47,649 bases of DNA, from positions 1-47,649 of the forward strand of contig SVNR01000020.1 in the NCBI GenBank assembly GCA_015066815.1. The letters run 5' to 3'. Of this stretch, positions 8,035 through 16,405 are shown one piece after another. The position numbers and the translations under genes were made by a program. The stretch's first letter is position 1; the number at the start of each line of letters is the position of its first letter. The DNA is from Ruminococcus sp. GTDB lineage: Bacteria > Bacillota > Clostridia > Oscillospirales > Ruminococcaceae. The notes under the pieces are model-generated. The model was given only the letters and a program-made list of their open reading frames with translations, had not been told where the DNA came from and searched no databases.

Positions 8035-10638
8035 GTGAAGATCAATAATAAAAAATGTATCAGCCGAATAAGCATAAAAAATCTGCTTATGACAAGGACA
8101 AGGTGTATTATTTCAATAATTGCAATCGCACTTACCACAATTCTTTTTACATCGCTTTTTACAATACTTATGACTATGGCCAAAAGCGTTGAGGAGTCAA
8201 ATTTCAGACAGGTAGGTACATATTCTCATGGCGAATTCAAGAGGCTTACAAAAGAGCAATACGAAAAGCTGTGTGGTGATGAGGATATAAAAGAATACGG
8301 TCTGCGAAGGGTTGCAGGAATCACGGCAGGTGAAGCCTTTGTCAAAAACTATGCTGAAGTAAGCTATATGGACCGGAACACTGCAAAGTGGAGCTACTGT
8401 ACTCCTGACAAGGGTAAGCTTCCGAAGGAAAACACCAACGAAGCAACTGTTGATACAAGAGTGCTTTCCTGCCTTGGTATTGAACCCATAATAGGAAAAA
8501 GCTTTTCTCTTACAATGGATATTGACGGGATTATCGTTACAGAGGATTTTGTTTTAAGTGGATACTGGGAATATGATGAAGCTGCGCCTGCAAGTCATGT
8601 ACTCATTCCGGAAAGCAGACTTGAAGAACTTTTTTCAAAGTATGATGTACAGTTCAATGTTGAGTTCACAGGAAAATACGGGCTTGATGTCATGCTGAAA
8701 AGTGACCATAATATTGAAGAACAGCTTGTTGCCATTCTTGAACGTCACGGTTTTTTAAACGGTCAGGAAGGTGATAATTCAGTGGCTATCGGTGTGAACT
8801 GGGGCTATATGGGAGAAAATATTACCCAAAGCCTTGATTTTGAAAGTTATGCTATAATCGGTGTTATACTTCTTTTCATTATATTTACCGGATACCTTAT
8901 TATCTATAATATTTTCAGAATATCTGTTGCAAACGACATACGTCATTATGGTATGCTGAAAACTATCGGTACAACCCGGAAACAGATAAAGCGCATGGTT
9001 ATGATACAGGCACTGATTCTTTCGGCTTTTGGTATTCCGACAGGACTTATTATCGGATGGCTGACCGGAAGTATTCTTTGTCCTGTAGTGATGTCGGAGC
9101 TTAATACATATAACTCATCAGCTTCTGTAAGTCCGTGGATATTTGTGTTTTCGACTGTGTTTGCTCTGATGACTGTTATAATTTCATGCTTTATTCCTGC
9201 TAAAACCGCTGCTAAGGTATCACCTGTCGAGGCGCTCAGATATACGGAGCAGGCGTCAGGCTTTGGCAGGCGAAACGGGAAAAAAGGTGTATCATTGCCC
9301 GGTATGGCATTGGCAAGGCTTTCAGGAAGCAAGGGTAAGACGTTTCTTGTCATTTCATCGCTTTCGCTTTCAATAATAATTTTTTCTCTTACTTTTATTC
9401 TTGCAGGCAGCTTCAGTATGGAAAAATACCTTTTTGATATTCAGGCAGATTTTCTCGTGGCAGAGTCAAAGTATTTTTCATATGACTGGGACGAAGAAAA
9501 CGCAATCTCTCTTGAGGATAATGAATTTCTCAGATATATGGACGGTGTAACCGACAGCTTCGTGAGCTATGGAATGCCTGATTTATACTATCCGATGATA
9601 TTTTACAGCGAAGAAGCTGTACGAAGATCGCTTGCAGAATCCGGTAACGAGGATAATGTTATAGATAATTATATTTCAATGAACATCGAGCCTGACGGCA
9701 CAGTTGCAGAGCATATACAGATTCTTGGCCTGGATGAGAATGCTTTTTCAAGACTTAAGGTGTGTGAGGGAGATATAGGAAAGCTTTCGGAAGAAGGCTA
9801 TATTGCTGTAGAAAAGAATGATTTTTTCAATCCCGGAGATAAGGTTACCATACGTTATAGTGATAACTCTGAGTATATAAATACTCAGACCGGTGAAGCT
9901 TATGACATTATGTACGCAGAAAGTATACCGGTAGATGAATGGAAGTTTCTTGAATTTAGCGAAGAAACACACGAGGCTGTATATGAAATAGCAGCTGTTG
10001 TTGAAGTACCGTATACACTCGGTTACAGATTTTCATTAAGCAATCCGTTGTTTGTTACAAGTGCTGATGATCTGTTTGCGCAGTCTGAACACTGTGCCCC
10101 GCTTTACATTGCCTTTGATACAACAGATGAGGCAGAAGCGGATATAGAAAAATTTCTTGCCGACTATACTGAAAAATCAACTCTCAGCTACACAAGCCGT
10201 GCTACAGAAGCTGCTGCGTTTGAGTCTTTACGTAAAATGTTTATTATTCTCGGAACAGCTCTCAGTGGTATTTTAGGACTTATCGGAGTACTGAACTTTG
10301 TTAATACAGTACTCACAAACATCAGTGCACGTCAGAGGGAAATAGCTGCGCTTCAGGCAATGGGTATGACAGGAAAACAGCTTTGTACAATGCTTATCTG
10401 GGAAGGTATGATCTACATTCTGGGTACATCAGCAGTTTCACTGGTGCTTAATCTGATAACGCTCCCTTTGGGAAGAGTGATAGAAAACATGTTCTGGTTC
10501 TGTGATTACAGCTTCACTCCGCTTCCTCTTATCGCCGCAATCATTGTATTTACCGTTATCGGTGTAATGGTTCCTTTGATTACGTATAGGATACTTATAA
10601 AAAAATCAATTGTAGAAAGACTCAGGGAAAGTGAATAA
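8035..10638 (+). CDS. ABC transporter permease, duplicated FtsX domains
   Basis: Membrane component paired with the preceding ATPase. Length is 867 residues from GTG 8035, chosen because AGAGGTG at 8022-8028 is a good ribosome site for it; GTG 8026 lies inside that site. Order of parts: an N-terminal membrane helix, an extracellular region, an FtsX three-helix block around 275-405, another helix near 435-460, a large extracellular domain to about 740, then a second FtsX block ending in the last 130 residues. This is mechanotransmission (MacB-like) architecture, used for peptide antibiotic resistance or export rather than simple import. The neighbouring two-component system suggests inducible defence against envelope-active compounds. 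Confidence 0.92.
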   Translation: MKINNKKCISRISIKNLLMTRTRCIISIIAIALTTILFTSLFTILMTMAKSVEESNFRQVGTYSHGEFKRLTKEQYEKLCGDEDIKEYGLRRVAGITAGEAFVKNYAEVSYMDRNTAKWSYCTPDKGKLPKENTNEATVDTRVLSCLGIEPIIGKSFSLTMDIDGIIVTEDFVLSGYWEYDEAAPASHVLIPESRLEELFSKYDVQFNVEFTGKYGLDVMLKSDHNIEEQLVAILERHGFLNGQEGDNSVAIGVNWGYMGENITQSLDFESYAIIGVILLFIIFTGYLIIYNIFRISVANDIRHYGMLKTIGTTRKQIKRMVMIQALILSAFGIPTGLIIGWLTGSILCPVVMSELNTYNSSASVSPWIFVFSTVFALMTVIISCFIPAKTAAKVSPVEALRYTEQASGFGRRNGKKGVSLPGMALARLSGSKGKTFLVISSLSLSIIIFSLTFILAGSFSMEKYLFDIQADFLVAESKYFSYDWDEENAISLEDNEFLRYMDGVTDSFVSYGMPDLYYPMIFYSEEAVRRSLAESGNEDNVIDNYISMNIEPDGTVAEHIQILGLDENAFSRLKVCEGDIGKLSEEGYIAVEKNDFFNPGDKVTIRYSDNSEYINTQTGEAYDIMYAESIPVDEWKFLEFSEETHEAVYEIAAVVEVPYTLGYRFSLSNPLFVTSADDLFAQSEHCAPLYIAFDTTDEAEADIEKFLADYTEKSTLSYTSRATEAAAFESLRKMFIILGTALSGILGLIGVLNFVNTVLTNISARQREIAALQAMGMTGKQLCTMLIWEGMIYILGTSAVSLVLNLITLPLGRVIENMFWFCDYSFTPLPLIAAIIVFTVIGVMVPLITYRILIKKSIVERLRESE

Positions 10639-10639
10639 T

Positions 10640-10690
10640 AAAAATGGTCTTGCGGCAGACAGTTACATCAGCTGCAAGACCATTTTGGTT
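10640..10690 (+). terminator. Terminator after the ABC permease
   Basis: 13-bp stem AAAATGGTCTTGC (10641-10653) with GCAAGACCATTTT (10674-10686), then a T-rich stretch. Confidence 0.85.
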
Positions 10691-10696
10691 TTAGTA

Positions 10697-10810
10697 TCGT
10701 TTTAAAATCGTTTCAGAATCGATTTTTGTAAACGATAAAATCGATAATGTTCGATTTTCACTTGATATTTGAAATAAAATACGTTATAATAATCGATAGA
10801 AACGATAAAC
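10697..10810 (+). promoter_or_regulatory. Promoter embedded in helically phased ATCG/CGAT boxes
   Basis: A strong promoter (TTGATA 10762-10767, 17-bp spacer, TATAAT 10785-10790) precedes the broken AlbA_2 gene. It is surrounded by eight boxes of the form ATCGTTT, AAACGAT or ATCGAT. Their central CG dinucleotides are at 10698, 10709, 10720, 10733, 10742, 10752, 10794 and 10803, with intervals close to multiples of one helical turn. This looks like an operator for a multimeric repressor or activator. Confidence 0.65.
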
Positions 10811-10823
10811 CCGGCGAAGGAGA

Positions 10824-11394
10824 ATGGCTATGTTATACAAGGAATCATATACCGTTGAACTGAAGCGCGAACTTAATGCAGACTTTAAAAAGGAGATTGT
10901 TGCTTTTGCAAATTGTGACGGTGGTGAAATATATGTAGGCATTGACGATAACGGAAAGGTTATCGGTGTGGATAATGCTGAAAAAACAATGGAAGCCATA
11001 GGTAATATGATTCGTGATGGTATAAAGCCTGATCTTATTGCCTATACAAGCATTGAGGAAATCAAAGAAAATGATATATCCGTGATTCGTGTAATCATCC
11101 TCAGAGGTACAAAACGTCCTTATCATCTGACTGATAAAGGATTAAAGCCTACCGGAGTATTTGTACGGCATGGTATTTCATCTGTACCCGCAACAGATGA
11201 AATGATAAGAGAAATGCTGCGGGAAAGCGGCGGAGTTTCGTTTGATAAATCACGCTGCATCAATCAGGAACTTACCTTCAATTATGCCGAAAAATTTTTT
11301 TCGGAAAGCTGTAAAGGTGCTTAACGCTTTGATTGAGGACGGTCTGATTGAAAAATCAGGCGAAGCAAGAGCGGTTGTTTATAAGATCAAGTAA
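10824..11394 (+). pseudogene. AlbA_2 (Schlafen-like) DNA-binding protein, internally deleted and frameshifted
   Basis: The intact frame (10824-11324, 166 residues) encodes the N-terminal AlbA_2 domain: a VELKREL start, FANCDGGEIYVGIDDNGKVIG, and VFVRHGISSVPAT. It then runs out at a TAA just after a 7-T tract (11295-11301). Reading one base later from that tract restores the family's C-terminal winged helix (FRKAVKVLNALIEDGLIEKSG... to TAA 11392-11394). A single extra T therefore explains the frameshift. Family members are usually well over 350 residues, so the ATPase-like middle is also missing. Both lesions point to a decayed gene, although the N-terminal domain might still be made. Its promoter is intact. 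Confidence 0.75.
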
Positions 11395-11480
11395 AAAAGA
11401 AAATTTTCCGCTTTGATACTATATCATAGTTTATTACCAAAAGGTTACGAGGAAAAACACCTCGCAACCTTTTGGTGTAT

Positions 11481-11570
11481 TATAGTGAATATCAAAACAA
11501 ATTTGATTTTATTTTTAAGCATTTATCGGTTTTTGGTTTGGATTTTGCTTTGATTTTATATATTCACTGC
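11481..11570. repeat. 90-bp element with palindromic ends (copy B-like)
   Basis: Starts TATAGTGAATAT and ends ATATATTCACTGCA in inverted orientation, about 60 bases apart with A/T-rich sequence between. The arms match the TATAGTGAA palindrome family but are more widely separated. Confidence 0.5.
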
Positions 11571-11651
11571 AGTATACACCTCCGGAAATATGTTCGTTAT
11601 AGCTCTTTTGCCGGTTGTTTTTACACAGGTAAAAGTCTATGATTTGTCTAT

Positions 11652-11678
11652 AAAAATATGCTTTGATTGCATATTTTT
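11652..11678 (-). terminator. Possible terminator of the DUF4143 ATPase gene
   Basis: Perfect 10-bp stem AAAAATATGC / GCATATTTTT with a 7-base loop. On the minus strand it ends in five Ts. It lies about 140 bases past the stop codon, so the assignment is tentative. Confidence 0.45.
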
Positions 11679-11819
11679 GTTTGTTATAACATATCCGGAG
11701 GGTTGTTACAATACTATAATTTATATTTTGGAATATTGGTGCATAATATGCACTGATTATTCTGATATCAGTGTTTTCTTAAGTAATGCAGATTGCAGTT
11801 GTGGATTGCTTGTGTTTTA

Positions 11820-13139
11820 TCATATAAACATTGTAAGATAATGTGGAAGAGTTATCTTAGTATCGTTCTGACCGATATTTCCGCTGATAAGCTTAAATGC
11901 GACTGAGCTTTCATAGTTTTCGATGAATGTATTAAGAGATTTTGTGGCAGTATTGCCCGCCTTCACTTCAACAGGTACGATTTCTCCGTCTTTTTCAATG
12001 ACAAATTCAAGCTCTGAATTGTCGTCAGGTTTAAAATAATGCAGTGTATAGCCGTTTTTTATAAGTGTTTCTGCTGCAAAATTTTCATAGATACCGCCTT
12101 TGGCCGGGCCTTTCAGTTTTCCGTTAAGTAAGGCCTGCTTGGTTGCAAAGCCATATAAAGCAAGTAGCAGACCGGTGTCGTTGATATACAGCTTGAATTC
12201 ATTCTCTTTTTCGTAAGCCTTCAAGGGGAGCATAGGTGTTGAAACATTACAGCATATATACGCCATATTTGCATCATGAAGCCATTGTATACTGTCGCCG
12301 AATTTTCGGATCGTTGCTTTTTTTTCAACCTCAGAGTATTTGAACTTTTTATTTTCTCTTGCGAGCTGTCTCGGAATACTATCATAGCATTTTCTTACCT
12401 TGACTTTTTCTGAGCCTCTTGCGTGCTGTGAGATATCGTCGGCATATGAGGTAAGTATTTTATCCTGTATTTCCTGAACCTTTGTAAAATCCTTGAACTT
12501 CTTAAAGCTTGCAACAACCTCAGGCATTCCGCCGACAACAAGATATTCACGCAGAATAAAATCAAATTTTTCATTGATCTCTGGCGGTATCTTCTCTTTT
12601 GAATTGTAGAAGCCTCTAAGATACTCTATTGTATCAGACTCATATCCATAAGCCCACAGAAACTCTTCAAAATCAAGAGAGTACATCATAACCGGTTTTT
12701 CATATCCAACAGGAATCGATTCAACTTCTTTTACCTCACGGTCATCGTCCTGACCATATGACAATCCCAGAAGCGAACCGGATGCAACAACGTCAAACCT
12801 TCCGTCTTCAGCAAGAAATTTTAAGGCTGTTCTTGCATCAGAGCATTTTTGTATTTCATCAAGAAAAATCAGTGTCTTTCCGGGTATAAGCTTTGCCCCC
12901 GGAATGTTTGCTGTAATTCTTTTATAGATTTCTTCGGCGGAGCGGTCACCTTCAAATATTACCTTCAGATTACTCTGCATATAGAAGTTGATTTCGATAA
13001 AGCTTTCGTATTCATTTTTCCCGAATTGACGTACAAGGTAAGTTTTACCTACCTGTCGTGCACCTTTTATCAACAGACATTCTTTGTCTTTGGAATTTTT
13101 CCAGTCTATAAGTTTTTGATACATTTTTCGTTTCAGCAT
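11820..13139 (-). CDS. AAA_14 / DUF4143 ATP-binding protein
   Basis: P-loop ATPase of the widespread AAA_14 plus DUF4143 family, often found in accessory regions; its biological role is not settled. Visible parts: Walker A GARQVGKT at residues 26-33, Walker B LIFLDEIQK, a sensor-like VVASGS, and the C-terminal DUF4143 portion with a PD-(D/E)XK-like ELEFVIEKDGEIVPVEVKAG. I start it at ATG 13137-13139 (439 residues): AAAGGGG lies ten bases upstream, and the minus-strand promoter at 13165-13193 would exclude the longer open frame reaching 13193. Directly upstream is an array of 33-bp tandem repeats, which suggests special regulation. Confidence 0.88.
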   Translation of the reverse strand: MLKRKMYQKLIDWKNSKDKECLLIKGARQVGKTYLVRQFGKNEYESFIEINFYMQSNLKVIFEGDRSAEEIYKRITANIPGAKLIPGKTLIFLDEIQKCSDARTALKFLAEDGRFDVVASGSLLGLSYGQDDDREVKEVESIPVGYEKPVMMYSLDFEEFLWAYGYESDTIEYLRGFYNSKEKIPPEINEKFDFILREYLVVGGMPEVVASFKKFKDFTKVQEIQDKILTSYADDISQHARGSEKVKVRKCYDSIPRQLARENKKFKYSEVEKKATIRKFGDSIQWLHDANMAYICCNVSTPMLPLKAYEKENEFKLYINDTGLLLALYGFATKQALLNGKLKGPAKGGIYENFAAETLIKNGYTLHYFKPDDNSELEFVIEKDGEIVPVEVKAGNTATKSLNTFIENYESSVAFKLISGNIGQNDTKITLPHYLTMFI

Positions 13140-13164
13140 ATGATTTACGCCCCTTTCATAATCC

Positions 13165-13193
13165 ATTGTACCATAGTATGAACGAAATATCAA
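13165..13193 (-). promoter_or_regulatory. Promoter of the DUF4143 ATPase gene
   Basis: On the minus strand: TTGATA (13188-13193), 17-bp spacer, TACAAT (13165-13170). The predicted RNA start near 13158 leaves a short leader containing the ribosome site. The repeat array begins three bases upstream of the -35 element. Confidence 0.75.
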
Positions 13194-13195
13194 GA

Positions 13196-13343
13196 ATTAT
13201 GCATATTTCCTGGTATAGGATTTATCGTATTATGCATATTTCCGGGTATTAAATTTATTGTATTTTGCATATTTTCGGATATTGGATTTAGCGTATTATG
13301 CATATTTCCTGGTATTGAATTTATCATATTATGCATATTTTCC
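13196..13343. repeat. 33-bp tandem repeats, four copies plus a half copy
   Basis: Units start at 13196, 13229, 13262, 13295 and 13328 (partial). Each begins ATTATGCATATTT (ATTTTGCATATTT in the third) and diverges slightly in the second half. Each contains the TATGCATA or TTGCATA palindrome-like core. The unit length of about three helical turns puts every core on the same DNA face. Confidence 0.9.
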
Positions 13344-13459
13344 TTAAACCGATTTTCAAGCCAGACCGGTTTACGTCAGGACTGAGCAAAGTATAACTGA
13401 TCATTTCCTTGTGTGTTTTCTCGCTCTTTTAATTTACAAGCTCCTCATCATTTACATTT

Positions 13460-13502
13460 AAGGCGATATCAGACAGAGCTTGTTCGATATCGCCTTAGTT
13501 TT
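13460..13502. terminator. Hairpin terminator beyond the GLUG-repeat protein gene
   Basis: Perfect 11-bp stem AAGGCGATATC (13460-13470) with GATATCGCCTT (13486-13496). The T-run is best on the plus strand, yet the gene it follows is on the minus strand, where only a weak T tract is present. Confidence 0.6.
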
Positions 13503-13522
13503 TTAAATATAAAAGTATATGA

Positions 13523-16123
13523 TTATTTTACCACTATATCAGATATCTCAATTGGAAGAACACCATTATACTGCAACCAAACGCTTTTTGTAGTGCCGTT
13601 TTCGAATCCCTTAACCCAGTTCTGATTCTCGATTACAATTTCACCATTTTCATATGATGAAACAAATCCGTCGCCCCAGGTTGCAGCCAGTTTTCCGTTA
13701 AGATTAATTGTAAGTTCTGAATCCCAGCCATCTGTAAGTGTTTCGCCTGTATTTTCAAGAATAATCTCAATCTGACCGCCATTACCCCAGTGATTAAGAT
13801 TATTAATGCTTGCAATAATAGGAGCATCGTTCTGCATACAAGTTATAAATCCGTCAAGATTTCCGCTGTACTGGAAGCATACCTTCTTAACAGCTCCTGC
13901 CTTAAAGTCCTGTGACCAACTCTGATTTGTAATTGTTACATGACCATTCTCAAATGAAGTTACATAACCATCACCCCAGGTGTTTGCTATCTTACCACCG
14001 ATATTTAAGTCAAGCTCAATATTCCATCCGCCGATAATATCTTCGCCGCCATTAGTAAAGGTGATTTCGATCTGACCGCCATTGCCTGAATAGGTAGCGT
14101 ATGTAACTTCTGCAGTTAGACCTTTTGCGGGATCAGGTATATTCACGATTTCCTCGGTATAAGTATCATTGCACTTTTTACAAATATAAGTGAGAATGAT
14201 GTTTTCGTTAGCATCCGGTATATCTTTTACAACACAATAATACTCGTGCCCCTCAGCTGTAATTATTTCTCCTTCGGCCAAAACAGCGCCGCAATCTTTA
14301 CAACATGTATCTCCTGTGTAACCTTCCTTAGTGCAAGTTGCATCAGCAACATTTTTTATTTCTGTTTCACCGCTATGATTTTGAGCATCAACTTCACCAT
14401 ACTGTTCTCCGCAAACTTCACAAGTTGCTTTTTCGATACAGGTAGCATTCCCGCCTACATGAGTAATTACAAATTCAACGCTTGCTGTTACACCTTCAAT
14501 AGTAATATTTGCAGTATATGTTCCACCGCTTACAGCTTTATCAACAATATTGCCCTCACTATCCATATATACAATTTGATTATTGTAATCTGTTTCGTCA
14601 AAAGTATTTATAACTGTTGCAGTTACCGCTTCACCGTCACAAAACTTACCGTTTGCAAAGATTTCTATTGTTCCTTTTTCATCACAGCCATTATTTATAC
14701 AACTTACTGTAATTATATTATCAGTTGCGGTATATCCATAAGTGTGCTTTGGTATAGCATCAGAAATATTACTGTCATTTGTATACTGCATATCTGTATC
14801 ATAACAATGCAGATATCCGTAATATACTATTTTATGTGTATTATCCAAAACAGGATATGTATCTTCTTCGATTGTCTGATGCCATGCAATTGTTGTCTGA
14901 TCGCCATTCAGCAGGTACGCTACCTCACCACTTGCAAACTGCTTCTCTGTTTTCACCTCAGCTGAGTCTGGTGCATCTGAACCGTTAATTGCGCCTGTTG
15001 CTGTGCCGCTAAGATAATAACAGTTTTTGATTTGGCGTCTGTTATGACCACAGACGCCGCCGACAGATTTTTCTGTTCCTGTGACATTGCCTTTATTATA
15101 GCAGTTTGTGATTGTGCCAGAATTCTGACCACAGATGCCGCCGACCCTATTATATCCATGTACATTGCCTGTATTATAGAAGTTTGTGATACCGCCATTG
15201 TTACCACCACAGACGCCGCCGACATTATAATCACCATTGATAGAGCCTATGTTATAGCAGTTTGAGATTTGTTTTTTACCACTAAGGTTATAACCACAGA
15301 TACCGCCGACATAAGAATAACCATTGACATAGCCGGCATTATAGCAGTTTGTGGGTATGCCGTGGTTATAACCACAGATACCGCCGACATAAGAATAACC
15401 ATTGACATAGCCGGTATTATAGCAGTTTGTGATTGTATCATCGGGGCCAGTATTACCACAGACACCTCCGACATTACGATTTCCGTTTACATAGCCGGTA
15501 TTATAGCAGTTTGTGATTGTATCATCGGGGCCAGTATCACCACAGACACCTCCGACATTACGATTTCCGTTTACATAGCCTGTGTTATAACAGTTTGTTA
15601 TTGTGCCAGAATTCCAACCACAGATGCCGCCGACATAATTGTTTCCACTGAAAAATGAATTTATAACGCCAACATTCTTTATTTTAGCATCGTATCCTAT
15701 GTCACCGAAAAGTCCTACATAATCCTGGTTTTCATTATTGAAATAAAGTCCGCTGATTGTATGATTTTGTCCGTTAAATGTGCCTCTATAACTGTAACCA
15801 ATTGGGAACCATTTGCGTGGATTGCCCTCAAGAGATTCATTTACAGTAATATCATCTGTAAGCTCAGCATTTATACGGATATTACCGTTATTTACAATAT
15901 TTGCAAAAGCATAAAGCTCATCGGCTGTGCCAATGTCATAGTAACCATCATTATCGTTGTCATTAAGTGTTACATCTGTGGTAGTGTTCGTAATAGATTC
16001 AGCTGCACTTGCTTTTATACTCCAATCTGCGTTGAAAGTATTGCTTGGGAAGTTCAACAGCATAGTGCCGTACATCGCCGTCGAGGCGAGAATCGCCAGA
16101 ACCTTTTTGAATCTGTTTTTCAT
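13523..16123 (-). CDS. Secreted GLUG-repeat protein with two C-terminal CBM2/CBM37-like modules
   Basis: Large (866 residues) exported protein, probably adhesive or carbohydrate-binding. Order: a signal peptide ending near ASAAES (about residue 42), a region with a DNDNDGYYDI calcium-loop-like motif, then about ten GLUG-type beta-helix repeats of roughly 28 residues (NCYNTGYVNG..NVGGVCG). A spacer with paired CxxCG motifs follows, typical of clostridial surface proteins. Last come two homologous beta-sandwich modules, each with GGQIEI, a GW segment, WGDG(Y/F)V and a W near ITNQSW. The last two resemble CBM2 or the Ruminococcus CBM37 family, so plant-cell-wall binding is plausible. No cell-wall sorting motif is visible. 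AGGAGG precedes the ATG. Confidence 0.85.
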   Translation of the reverse strand: MKNRFKKVLAILASTAMYGTMLLNFPSNTFNADWSIKASAAESITNTTTDVTLNDNDNDGYYDIGTADELYAFANIVNNGNIRINAELTDDITVNESLEGNPRKWFPIGYSYRGTFNGQNHTISGLYFNNENQDYVGLFGDIGYDAKIKNVGVINSFFSGNNYVGGICGWNSGTITNCYNTGYVNGNRNVGGVCGDTGPDDTITNCYNTGYVNGNRNVGGVCGNTGPDDTITNCYNTGYVNGYSYVGGICGYNHGIPTNCYNAGYVNGYSYVGGICGYNLSGKKQISNCYNIGSINGDYNVGGVCGGNNGGITNFYNTGNVHGYNRVGGICGQNSGTITNCYNKGNVTGTEKSVGGVCGHNRRQIKNCYYLSGTATGAINGSDAPDSAEVKTEKQFASGEVAYLLNGDQTTIAWHQTIEEDTYPVLDNTHKIVYYGYLHCYDTDMQYTNDSNISDAIPKHTYGYTATDNIITVSCINNGCDEKGTIEIFANGKFCDGEAVTATVINTFDETDYNNQIVYMDSEGNIVDKAVSGGTYTANITIEGVTASVEFVITHVGGNATCIEKATCEVCGEQYGEVDAQNHSGETEIKNVADATCTKEGYTGDTCCKDCGAVLAEGEIITAEGHEYYCVVKDIPDANENIILTYICKKCNDTYTEEIVNIPDPAKGLTAEVTYATYSGNGGQIEITFTNGGEDIIGGWNIELDLNIGGKIANTWGDGYVTSFENGHVTITNQSWSQDFKAGAVKKVCFQYSGNLDGFITCMQNDAPIIASINNLNHWGNGGQIEIILENTGETLTDGWDSELTINLNGKLAATWGDGFVSSYENGEIVIENQNWVKGFENGTTKSVWLQYNGVLPIEISDIVVK
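15406..15580. repeat. 84-bp tandem duplication inside the GLUG repeats
   Basis: Two neighbouring copies, offset by 84 bp (28 codons), are nearly identical at DNA level, differing at about one base over the core. Other GLUG units are diverged, so this is a recent expansion. Confidence 0.85.
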
Positions 16124-16250
16124 TTGAATTCCTCCTGAATTAAGTTATTATTCCTTCTAAAAAGATGCCAAATGCTCTGAATACACAGCCTTTGCTATCG
16201 GAACACAAGATTTCCGATACTTATCTGCAATGTTTTCGCTGTGATATTGC

Positions 16251-16259
16251 ATTATAGCA
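16251..16259 (-). promoter_or_regulatory. Extended -10 promoter of the GLUG protein gene, with leader hairpin
   Basis: Minus strand TGCTATAAT forms an extended -10 with no clear -35. It implies a leader of about 120 bases holding the stem TATCGGAA / TTCCGATA (16197-16221). Confidence 0.5.
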
Positions 16260-16405
16260 TTTTTTCTAAGGAAAGACTTGTGGCACGTTGCAATAATTTA
16301 TGCTTTGTGTGTTTTTTTGAAGCCTTGCCATTTTACACCTCCGAATTTCCTTAGTAGTATTACAATCATAACATTTTCTGACATAAAATACAATGTATTT
16401 TTAGT

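Larger units (their letters stand above)
11395..11819. other. Gene-free interval with several hairpins
   Basis: No convincing gene. It holds a 17-bp stem with one mismatch (about 11436-11476), a 90-bp element with AGTGAATAT-type ends (11481-11570), a 10-bp A/T-run hairpin (11652-11678), an interrupted palindrome GTGCATA-A-TATGCAC (11739-11753), and a CACTGAT/ATCAGTG pair (11751-11773). The hairpin at 11652-11678 could terminate the minus-strand ATPase gene. Confidence 0.55.

Noticed and set aside
11590..11841. 83-codon plus-strand ORF past the AlbA_2 pseudogene
   Set aside because: No ribosome site, Cys/Ile/Tyr-rich composition typical of noncoding A/T-rich DNA, and it overlaps the DUF4143 gene end.
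13196..13343. 33-bp repeats considered as a CRISPR array
   Set aside because: The units are directly adjacent with no spacers, and no cas genes are present.
14246..14965. 239-codon plus-strand ORF opposite the GLUG protein spacer
   Set aside because: Cys/Ile/Phe-rich antisense shadow with no ribosome site.
15247..15658. Repetitive ORFs in other frames of the GLUG gene (both strands)
   Set aside because: Their repeats simply mirror the 84-bp-phased GLUG coding repeats; only the minus-strand frame 13523-16123 has a signal peptide and a ribosome site.
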